Below, in pieces: positions 49,570 to 56,273 of a stretch of DNA of 64,000 nt. The first letter of the stretch is position 1, and the number at the start of each line of letters is the position of its first letter. The notes under the pieces are model-generated. The model did not search any database, was not told where the DNA came from, and worked only from the letters and a program-made list of their open reading frames with translations. The translations under genes were made by a program, and so were the position numbers. The stretch is from RGIG9115 sp045649825 (GTDB taxonomy: Bacteria; Bacillota; Clostridia; UBA1381), in assembly GCA_045649825.1 (NCBI GenBank), contig JAZRQO010000026.1:1-64000 (forward strand), read 5' to 3'.

Positions 49570-50070
49570 TTATTTTTTTGTCGTACTGCCGAAGCCGCCA
49601 TTTCTTATATCGGTTACTTCGTCGTCTGTGGTTATGCCGTAGGGCATAAATATTCCCTGGGCGAAACCCTCTCCTGCTTTAAGGCTTATTGTTTTGCCCT
49701 CGTTGGTGCAGTTTGTCATTTTAACCATTATGTGTCCTTCGTTATCACTTCCGAAATAATCGCTGTCGATTACTCCAACAGTGTTGTTAAGCTGCAGGCG
49801 GTACTTGAAGCCAAGACCGCTTCTCGGAAAAATCATAAGCACCCATCCGTCGTCAATCCTGGCACGAATTCCCGTGGGGATTTTAATTGTTTCACCTGGA
49901 GCGAGAGTGAAATCAAAGGGTGCTTTAAAATCATATCCTGCAGAGCCTGATGTGGCACGTGCGGGGATTGAAATGCATTCATATGCAGCCTCGGCACTGC
50001 CGAAGTTTTCGTCAAAGTCTTTCAAATACTGTTCTTTTGAAACTTTTATAAATTCAGCAATTCTGTTCAT
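49570..50070 (-). CDS. dut: dUTP diphosphatase
   Basis: Hydrolyses dUTP to dUMP and PPi, keeping uracil out of DNA. The five trimeric dUTPase motifs are visible in the 166-aa protein: SGSAGYDFKAP, PRSGLGFKY, NTVGVIDSDYFG (active-site Asp), EGFAQGIFMPY and the C-terminal arm NGGFGSTTKK. An N-terminal extension of about 30 residues precedes the core. ATG lies about 10 nt after AAAGGAAAA; upstream open codons lack a site. It probably shares a transcript with the ZIP transporter gene upstream. Confidence 0.93.
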   Translation of the reverse strand: MNRIAEFIKVSKEQYLKDFDENFGSAEAAYECISIPARATSGSAGYDFKAPFDFTLAPGETIKIPTGIRARIDDGWVLMIFPRSGLGFKYRLQLNNTVGVIDSDYFGSDNEGHIMVKMTNCTNEGKTISLKAGEGFAQGIFMPYGITTDDEVTDIRNGGFGSTTKK

Positions 50071-50133
50071 TGTGTATCTTTTCCTTTCCAATATCTTAAG
50101 AATAATTCTACTATATAATTTTCCCTTTGTCAA

Positions 50134-50910
50134 CTATAAAAATAAAATAAGGCTTATTGCCATAATCAGCATACCTGCAATTACGCTCAGAATTGTGAGC
50201 TTGCTTTTTTCATATTCCCTCGCCATGGGTAGCAGCTCCTCGATTGATATAAACATCATTATTCCTGCAATGCTTCCGAAAAGTATTCCGATTAGCGCAT
50301 CTGTTAAAAACGGACGCATAATAAGATAACCTGCAATTGCTCCCAAAGGTTCGGTTAATCCCGAAAACAAAGACGTAAGAAATGCTTTTTTTCGGCTGCC
50401 TGTAGCATAAAATATAGGCAGTGAGGCACTTATGCCCTCGGGGATGTTATGTATGGCAATTGCAACGGCAATCATAATTCCCATACCAGTGTCCCTGAAC
50501 GACGAGGTAAATGTAACAAGTCCCTCAGGGAAATTATGTATGGCAATGGCAAGGGCAGTAATTACACCCATTTTTTTTAGGCCGTCAGAGTCGTCCATTT
50601 TGCCTATGTCACCCTCAGCTGTGGGTATAAGATAGTCTATAAGCCCGATTATAACAATTCCTGCAAAAAACGATAATGCCGCAATAGTACATCCTTTAAA
50701 ATCTCCATAGAAATCAGAAAGGTATTCTATGGCTTTAGGGTATAACTCCACCATAGAAACATATATCATAACGCCGGCAGACAAGCCCAGCGAAGAAGCA
50801 AGCATCTTTGTGTTGGTTTGTTTTGCAAATAAAGCTATTATGCTTCCGATTGCAGTAGCAAGCCCTGCGCCCATAGTAAGTAAAAAAGCGTATATTTCTG
50901 AATTATTCAA
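50134..50910 (-). CDS. zupT: ZIP-family divalent metal transporter, ZupT-like
   Basis: 258-aa membrane protein with eight predicted helices importing Zn2+ or other divalent metals. Metal-binding helix motifs are AIHNFPEGLVTF (helix 4) and AIHNIPEGISASLPIFY (helix 5), diagnostic of the ZIP/GufA subgroup. The likely start is TTG, 8 nt after AAGGGG; an upstream GTG is inside that ribosome-binding site (frame to 50919). No Zur or Fur box was recognised upstream. Confidence 0.9.
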   Translation of the reverse strand: MNNSEIYAFLLTMGAGLATAIGSIIALFAKQTNTKMLASSLGLSAGVMIYVSMVELYPKAIEYLSDFYGDFKGCTIAALSFFAGIVIIGLIDYLIPTAEGDIGKMDDSDGLKKMGVITALAIAIHNFPEGLVTFTSSFRDTGMGIMIAVAIAIHNIPEGISASLPIFYATGSRKKAFLTSLFSGLTEPLGAIAGYLIMRPFLTDALIGILFGSIAGIMMFISIEELLPMAREYEKSKLTILSVIAGMLIMAISLILFL

Positions 50911-51036
50911 TTTAATCACCCCTTACGTGTATAATATGATTTTTATGCTTTTTTTGCTAATGTGTACAATAATAAGAATAATAAGTCTTTGTGTTTGTTA
51001 AAAAATAAAAAAAAGAGATTTTTTTGGGGTAAGTAC

Positions 51037-51065
51037 TTGACATAAGGGTAAAGGTGGTGTATAAT
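51037..51065 (+). promoter_or_regulatory. ylxM-ffh operon promoter
   Basis: TTGACA (51037-51042)-N17-TATAAT (51060-51065): perfect consensus at the head of the SRP/ribosome maturation operon. Confidence 0.92.
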
Positions 51066-51103
51066 GTGTAAAGTCCGAAGCCTTTACAGATGGGGTGAGT
51101 TAT

Positions 51104-51451
51104 ATGAGCAAGGATTTAAGCATAAGCTTACTTATGGATTTTTACGGGCAGCTTCTCACAGAGAAGCAGCTTGAGGCTCTGGAATTTTACTATAATGATG
51201 ATTTGTCCCTGGCAGAAATTGCCGACGAAATGAACATAAGCCGCCAGGGTGTCCGTGATTTTATAAAACGCGGTGAAAAACAGCTTTCAGAGTTTGAGCA
51301 GAAGCTTGGACTTGCCGGAAGATTTGAAAAAATAAAAGATAAAATTGAAAAGATTGATATAGTTGCAGACAGGCTTGCCGCAGGCGAAAGTCAGGAAGCA
51401 GAGCTTAAAAAGCTCAAAGCCCTGACAAAGCAAGTTATCGGTGAGCTGTGA
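51104..51451 (+). CDS. ylxM: YlxM/p13-like DNA-binding protein
   Basis: 115-aa helix-turn-helix protein of the UPF0122 family. The opening LLMDFYGQLLTEKQLEALEFYYNDDLSLAEIADEM and NISRQGVRDFIKRGEKQL resemble sigma-factor region 4. In Firmicutes it is linked to ffh and, in streptococci, modulates SRP assembly. The start is ATG after GGGGTGAG, with an in-frame GTG inside that site. It is first in the operon and ends 14 nt before ffh. Confidence 0.92.
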   Translation: MSKDLSISLLMDFYGQLLTEKQLEALEFYYNDDLSLAEIADEMNISRQGVRDFIKRGEKQLSEFEQKLGLAGRFEKIKDKIEKIDIVADRLAAGESQEAELKKLKALTKQVIGEL

Positions 51452-51465
51452 TTTGAGGTGATTTG

Positions 51466-52809
51466 GTGGCATTTGAAAGTTTAGGTGATAAGCTTCAGGG
51501 CGTATTCAAAAAGCTCCGTGGCAGAGGAAAGCTTAACGAAAAAGATATAAAAGATGCTATGCGTGAAGTTAAGCTTGCACTTCTTGAAGCCGATGTAAAC
51601 TTCAAGGTTGTTAAGCATTTTGTAAATTCCGTATCAGAAAAAGCCGTAGGTCAGGAGGTTATGGAATCTCTCACCCCCGGTCAGCAGATAGTTAAAATAG
51701 TAAATGATGAGCTGACGAACCTTATGGGTGGCGACTGCTCAAGGCTTGAATTTGATAACAGACCGCCTACTGTTTTTATGATGTGCGGTTTGCAGGGTGC
51801 AGGTAAAACAACTGCAACAGGTAAGCTTGCAAAGCACCTTATAAGATCTATGGGCAAAAGACCGCTTCTTGTAGCGGCTGACGTATACCGCCCTGCAGCT
51901 ATTAAGCAGCTTCAGGTTCTGGGTGAGCAGGTAAATGCAGCAGTGTTTACTCTTGGCTCTGATGTAAGCCCCGTGGAGATTGCAAAGCAGGCAGTTGAGC
52001 ATGCAAGAGTTCATGGAAACGACCCCGTAATCATAGATACGGCAGGACGCCTTCATATAGATGAAGAGCTTATGAATGAGCTAAAGGCCATCAAAGCAGA
52101 AGTGAAGCCACGAGAAGTTCTCCTTGTTGTGGATGCTATGACAGGTCAGGATGCGGTTAATGTTGCCGAAAGCTTTAATAATGAGCTTGACATAACAGGC
52201 GTTATCCTTTCAAAGCTTGATGGTGATACACGAGGCGGTGCGGCACTTTCAGTAAAGCACGTAACAGGTAAGCCTATAAAGCTTGCATCTGTAGGCGAGA
52301 AGCTTACCGATCTTGAGCCTTTTTATCCCGACCGTATGGCTTCAAGAATTCTCGGCATGGGTGATGTTCTTACCCTTATCGATAAGGCACAGGAGGCAAT
52401 CGACGAAGAAAAGGCATTGGAGCTTGAAAAGAAAATCAAGGCTCAGACCTTCGATCTTAACGACTTCCTTGAGCAGTTTAAGCAAATCAGAAAAATGGGC
52501 TCAATATCCCAGCTTGTGGGTATGTTACCAGGTGTAGACAAAAAAATGCTTGAGAAGGTTGACACCGAAGAAAACGAAAAACGTCTTGTACACATAGAGG
52601 CTATAATCCAGTCCATGACGAAAAAGGAACGGGAAAAGCCGTCAATTATCAATGCTAACCGTAAAATCAGAATTGCAAAGGGTAGCGGAACAAGAGTTCA
52701 GGACGTAAACCAGCTTCTTAAACAGTTTGCAGATATGCAAAAAATGATGAAGCAGTTATCCGGCGGAAAGCAGCAGAAAATGCTTAACCGCTTGCGTAAA
52801 TTCCGTTAA
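51466..52809 (+). CDS. ffh: Signal recognition particle protein Ffh
   Basis: SRP54 GTPase that binds signal sequences with 4.5S RNA and docks at FtsY. N domain (1-90), GTPase with G1 GLQGAGKTT near residue 108, DTAGRLHID and the specificity motif SKLDGDTRGGAAL, then the M domain (about 300-430) with methionine-rich helices ending KMMKQLSGGKQQKML. The start is GTG, 7 nt after GAGG, giving the usual MAFESL; the TTG one codon earlier is too close to the site. Length is 447 aa. Confidence 0.96.
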   Translation: MAFESLGDKLQGVFKKLRGRGKLNEKDIKDAMREVKLALLEADVNFKVVKHFVNSVSEKAVGQEVMESLTPGQQIVKIVNDELTNLMGGDCSRLEFDNRPPTVFMMCGLQGAGKTTATGKLAKHLIRSMGKRPLLVAADVYRPAAIKQLQVLGEQVNAAVFTLGSDVSPVEIAKQAVEHARVHGNDPVIIDTAGRLHIDEELMNELKAIKAEVKPREVLLVVDAMTGQDAVNVAESFNNELDITGVILSKLDGDTRGGAALSVKHVTGKPIKLASVGEKLTDLEPFYPDRMASRILGMGDVLTLIDKAQEAIDEEKALELEKKIKAQTFDLNDFLEQFKQIRKMGSISQLVGMLPGVDKKMLEKVDTEENEKRLVHIEAIIQSMTKKEREKPSIINANRKIRIAKGSGTRVQDVNQLLKQFADMQKMMKQLSGGKQQKMLNRLRKFR

Positions 52810-52863
52810 AAATGGATTATATTCATTTTAAATAAACAAACATTGCCGGGAGGTGAATTTAAG

Positions 52864-53106
52864 ATGGCAGTAAAAATCAGACTTAGAAGAATGGGTGCTA
52901 AGAAAGCTCCTTTCTACAGAGTTGTAGTAGCAGATTCAAGATATCCACGTGACGGTAGATTTATCGAAGAAATCGGAACATACAACCCCATGACTGAACC
53001 CGCATCAATCAACATTGACGCTGATAAGGCTAAGAAATGGATTGGTAACGGTGCACAGCCCACTGATACAGTAAAAGCTCTTTTGAAGAAGTCAAACATT
53101 CTTTAA
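52864..53106 (+). CDS. rpsP: 30S ribosomal protein S16
   Basis: 80-aa small-subunit protein with the signature MAVKIRLRRMGAKKAPFYRVVVADSRYPRDGRFIEEIG. ATG follows GGAGGTG; open codons upstream include that site. It is third in ylxM-ffh-rpsP-khpA-rimM-trmD, the standard Firmicute order linking SRP to ribosome maturation. Confidence 0.97.
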   Translation: MAVKIRLRRMGAKKAPFYRVVVADSRYPRDGRFIEEIGTYNPMTEPASINIDADKAKKWIGNGAQPTDTVKALLKKSNIL

Positions 53107-53131
53107 TAGCTTCTGTTAGGAGGAAACTCAC

Positions 53132-53359
53132 ATGAAACAAGTATTGGAAATCATTGCAAAATCGCTTGTTGAAAATCCCGATGCTGTAACAGTTACAGAA
53201 GTTGATGGCGAAGACGGTATGGTTCTTGAGCTGAGAGTAGCAGAGAGCGATATGGGAAAGGTTATCGGCAAGCAGGGAAGAATAGCAAAAGCTATCAGAA
53301 CTGTTGTAAAGGCTGCGGCAAATCGTGAAAACAAACGTGTAAGTGTTGAAATCATTTGA
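53132..53359 (+). CDS. khpA: KH-domain RNA-binding protein KhpA
   Basis: 75-aa single KH domain with the GxxG loop GKQGRIAKAIR near residues 51-61. With its partner KhpB (Jag) it binds many RNAs and affects cell elongation and sRNA regulation in other Firmicutes. It lies 25 nt after rpsP, with GGAGG before ATG. An intra-operon terminator hairpin follows before rimM. Confidence 0.93.
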   Translation: MKQVLEIIAKSLVENPDAVTVTEVDGEDGMVLELRVAESDMGKVIGKQGRIAKAIRTVVKAAANRENKRVSVEII

Positions 53360-53378
53360 TTTTAGACCCGACGCAATA

Positions 53379-53417
53379 TTTGAAAAAAATCCGCATTTTT
53401 AAGCGGATTTTTTCAAA
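53379..53417 (+). terminator. Intra-operon terminator between khpA and rimM
   Basis: TTTGAAAAAAATCCGC pairs with GCGGATTTTTTCAAA (one bulged A) around an 8-nt loop, with T-run built into the 3' arm. It would reduce rimM-trmD expression relative to ffh-rpsP-khpA unless read through. Confidence 0.8.
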
Positions 53418-53440
53418 TGTGTGGGTAAGGAGAAAATAAT

Positions 53441-53941
53441 ATGCTTGAAGTTGGAAAAATAATTAATACTCACGGGCTTCGAGGAGAGGTTAAGGTAGTA
53501 ACATGGACAGATGCTCCTGAGGATTTTGAAAATATAAAAAAGGTTATAACCAAAAAAGGCGGAGAAATCGTAAACCTTACTGTAAGTAAAGTAAAGTATC
53601 AGAAGAATAATCTTATTGTTAAATTTAAAGAGATTAATTCTATTGAAGAAGCGGAGCTTTATAAAAACTGTATACTTTCTGCAGAAAAATCAGCACTCCC
53701 CCCTCTTCCCGAAGGTATATACTACATTGCCGACCTTTTGGGCTGCAGTGTTTATTCGGTTGGCGGAGAACTTGCAGGAGAGATAACTGACGTGTTTACT
53801 GCAGGTGCAGGAAATGTGTATGAGGTAAGAGCTGAAAACGGTAAAAAGCTGTATTTACCTGCAAATGAAGGTACCGTTGTAAGCACAGATATTGAAAATA
53901 AGAAAATTATAATGGACATACCCGAGGGCTTGGAGGATTAA
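53441..53941 (+). CDS. rimM: Ribosome maturation factor RimM
   Basis: 166-aa factor for 30S head assembly, binding S19. The N-terminal RimM domain (LEVGKIINTHGLRGEVKVVTWTD) and C-terminal PRC-barrel (YYIADLLGCSVYS, LYLPANEGTVVSTDIENKKIIMDIPEGL) are both present. It directly abuts trmD, whose ATG follows the stop codon at once, so the two are translated as a pair. Confidence 0.95.
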   Translation: MLEVGKIINTHGLRGEVKVVTWTDAPEDFENIKKVITKKGGEIVNLTVSKVKYQKNNLIVKFKEINSIEEAELYKNCILSAEKSALPPLPEGIYYIADLLGCSVYSVGGELAGEITDVFTAGAGNVYEVRAENGKKLYLPANEGTVVSTDIENKKIIMDIPEGLED

Positions 53942-54676
53942 ATGAAAACTTTTCACGTGCTTACTCTTTTCCCCGAAATGCTTGAGGCAGTTCTTGAGAG
54001 CAGCATTATCGGAAGAGCCTCAACCGCAGGTCTTATAGGCCTTGAATTTATAAATATACGTGACTTTGCATTCAACAAGCACCGTAAAACGGATTTATAT
54101 CCTTACGGCGGTGGCGGAGGAATGGTTATGACTCCTGAACCAATATATAATGCGTGGAAGGATGTTTGTGACAGAGTCGGTTCACGTCCCTTTACTATAT
54201 ATATGTCCCCTCAGGGCAAGGTCTTTAATCAGGGCGTGGCAATTGAGCTTTTGGATTATGAGCATATTGTTATTCTCTGCGGACACTATGAGGGAGTGGA
54301 CCAGAGAATTATTGACGAAATTGTGGATATGGAGATTTCTATAGGTGATTTTGTTTTAACCGGCGGAGAAATTCCTGCAATGGCTGTTATTGATGCAGTT
54401 GCACGTATGGTTCCGGGAGTTCTTGCGGAAGAGAGCTCATACACGGAAGAGTCACATTTTTCAGGACTTCTGGAATATCCTCAATATACACGCCCCGAAG
54501 AATTTATGGGACGGCGCGTTCCCGAAGTGCTACTTTCGGGACATCATAAAAACATAGAAAAATGGAAGAGGGAGCAGTCCCTTCTAAACACCCGAAAAAA
54601 ACGCCCCGATATGCTTGAAAAGGTAGAGCTTACCGAGGCGGATATAAAGTTTTTAAAGGAAAATGATGATAATTGA
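53942..54676 (+). CDS. trmD: tRNA (guanine37-N1)-methyltransferase TrmD
   Basis: SPOUT methyltransferase that modifies G37 of tRNAs reading CNN codons, preventing frameshifts. Motifs are YPYGGGGGMVMTPEP, VILCGHYEGVDQRII and the trefoil-knot SIGDFVLTGGEIPAMAVIDAVARMVPG. Length of 244 aa is standard. The usual next gene, rplS (L19), is absent: a terminator and a convergent ACT gene follow. Confidence 0.96.
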   Translation: MKTFHVLTLFPEMLEAVLESSIIGRASTAGLIGLEFINIRDFAFNKHRKTDLYPYGGGGGMVMTPEPIYNAWKDVCDRVGSRPFTIYMSPQGKVFNQGVAIELLDYEHIVILCGHYEGVDQRIIDEIVDMEISIGDFVLTGGEIPAMAVIDAVARMVPGVLAEESSYTEESHFSGLLEYPQYTRPEEFMGRRVPEVLLSGHHKNIEKWKREQSLLNTRKKRPDMLEKVELTEADIKFLKENDDN

Positions 54677-54700
54677 AAACGGAGCTGAGGCTCCGTTTTT
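54676..54700. terminator. Bidirectional terminator after trmD
   Basis: AAAACGGAGC-TGAG-GCTCCGTTTT, 10-bp stem with A/T tails on both sides, between convergent genes. Confidence 0.93.
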
Positions 54701-54702
54701 AA

Positions 54703-55140
54703 TTATATAGTAGCATATGCTTCTTCTTCGCTAAGCAAGGTAAGCCCTTTTTCTTTTGCGATTTCCAGCAGCTTTTCATTATCGTTCACACGAAGTATCA
54801 CAACTGAGCCGTTATGGAATTTTCCGTTAAAAGCATACATATATTCAATGTCAATTCCTGTATCCTTAAGTGGTGCAATCACCTTTGCAAGTCCGCCTAC
54901 GCCTGAGTCGATTGCAACTGCGGCAACATCTGTAAGCTTAACAGCCATTCCCAGACTCTTTATAGCTTCATATGCTTTGTCGGGCTCATTAACAATCAGT
55001 CTGAGTATTCCGAAATCTGCAGTGTCGGCAATTGACAGTGCATTTATATTAATGCCTTTTTCTGCAATTGCAGTGAGGGCATCTGCCATTTTACCGGATT
55101 TGTTTTCAATAAAAATTGAGATTTGTTTTACAAGCTTCAT
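54703..55140 (-). CDS. Tandem ACT-domain protein
   Basis: 145-aa protein made of two ACT domains (about 1-70 and 72-140): KQISIFIENKSGKMADALTAIAEKGININALSIADT, then AKVIAPLKDTGIDIEYMYAF. No catalytic domain is present, so it is probably an amino-acid sensor or a regulator acting on another enzyme. Similar small double-ACT proteins in Clostridia lie near phenylacetate-CoA ligase genes; none is here. The start is ATG 7 nt after AAAGGAAG. It is downstream of the LRR protein gene. Confidence 0.87.
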   Translation of the reverse strand: MKLVKQISIFIENKSGKMADALTAIAEKGININALSIADTADFGILRLIVNEPDKAYEAIKSLGMAVKLTDVAAVAIDSGVGGLAKVIAPLKDTGIDIEYMYAFNGKFHNGSVVILRVNDNEKLLEIAKEKGLTLLSEEEAYATI

Positions 55141-55204
55141 ATTAAGACTTCCTTTCAATTTACACATATTTAAGCGGTATAAAAATACCCTTTTTCACAA
55201 AAAA

Positions 55205-56110
55205 TCAATATGTTATGTTTATGGTACGGGAATTTCCGTCCCATTCAACTTTCATTCCAAGATGCTCCACTGCACGAATATGAACCATTGTATTGTCACA
55301 CATAAGAGTTGTGGGAGTGGCGAGTTTCTGCTCTTTTCCGTTTACAAAAATACTATCGGTTTTTGTTTTTAAAGCAAGAGTTATGCCGCCCTTTTCCGCA
55401 TAAGCAGTTTTTGTAATGTCGTCCCATGCAACAACACACCCCACGGCTTCAAAAATACTTCTGAGGGGAATAAGTGTGGTACTGTTTTTCATAACTACGG
55501 GATAGTTGTATTCCAGTTCTGCACCGTTAATGTAAATTTTAACATCATCTAAAACATCTACCACGGTGTTCTGAATTCCGTCAACCGTAACAATATTTAT
55601 GTTGTCCTTTTTGCAATACTCCTGCATTACGGAAGAAGCACCTGCATAAACAGTAAGATTTTCACAGCCGTAAAAAGCACTTTCTCCGACCATATTAACA
55701 GTGTCGGGGATATATACTTCTTTTAAGTTTTTGCAGTTTATGAATGCATAATTCATAATGTATGTAACGCCGTAGGGAATAACAACGGTGCTTAAACTGT
55801 TGCAGTCTGCAAAAGCCTGGCTTCCGATTTCACGGATGCTTGACGGAAAAATAACATCCCTCAGCACATTGCAGTTTTTAAAGGCGTTGTTTCCAACGGA
55901 CGACACACCCGACATCATAGCAACGTAGCTTATGTTTGAACTGTCCTCAGTGAAGGGTGATTTTGAAGAATTGCTGAAATCTTTGAGTTTACCTGTTCCT
56001 GAGATAACGGTATAACCGTTATGATTAGAAGCTTCAGTTGAGGCATTTGCATAAATGCCGGAATTTATCATAATTGCTGTAAGCAATAAACATGCGGTTT
56101 TTTTAAACAT
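55205..56110 (-). CDS. Secreted LRR (BspA-like) protein with copper amine oxidase N-type repeats
   Basis: 301-aa exported protein. Signal peptide at 1-25 (ACLLLTAIMINSGIYANAS). Residues about 40-165 are BspA/Treponema-type leucine-rich repeats (VGNNAFKNCNVLRDVIFPSSI, IGSQAFADCNSLSTVVIP, MNYAFINCKNLKEVYIPD, VGESAFYGCENLTVY). The C-terminal part has two CuAO_N1-type units (TTLIPLRSIFEAVGCVVAWDD; TMVHIRAVEHLGMKVEWDG). It is likely an adhesin or wall-associated protein. The ATG follows AAAGGAA by 9 nt; a TTG two codons upstream is less likely. Confidence 0.85.
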   Translation of the reverse strand: MFKKTACLLLTAIMINSGIYANASTEASNHNGYTVISGTGKLKDFSNSSKSPFTEDSSNISYVAMMSGVSSVGNNAFKNCNVLRDVIFPSSIREIGSQAFADCNSLSTVVIPYGVTYIMNYAFINCKNLKEVYIPDTVNMVGESAFYGCENLTVYAGASSVMQEYCKKDNINIVTVDGIQNTVVDVLDDVKIYINGAELEYNYPVVMKNSTTLIPLRSIFEAVGCVVAWDDITKTAYAEKGGITLALKTKTDSIFVNGKEQKLATPTTLMCDNTMVHIRAVEHLGMKVEWDGNSRTINITY

Positions 56111-56145
56111 AACCAAATTCCTTTCGGTTGTTTTATCTATTGGTT

Positions 56146-56174
56146 ATTATATCACAGCAAGTAGCTTAAGTCAA
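56146..56174 (-). promoter_or_regulatory. LRR protein promoter
   Basis: On the minus strand TTGACT (56169-56174)-N17-TATAAT (56146-56151), diverging from the glycosidase promoter. Confidence 0.78.
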
Positions 56175-56220
56175 GAAAAAAGAAATTTATTGACAATTTG
56201 TTAATTTGTTTTTTAGATTG

Positions 56221-56249
56221 TTTACATCCAGGGGATTTTATGTTAAAAT
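56221..56249 (+). promoter_or_regulatory. SLH-glycosidase promoter
   Basis: TTTACA (56221-56226)-N17-TAAAAT (56244-56249), 25 bp upstream of the start codon. Confidence 0.7.
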
Positions 56250-56273
56250 TTTAATAACAAGGAGGGTAGAATA

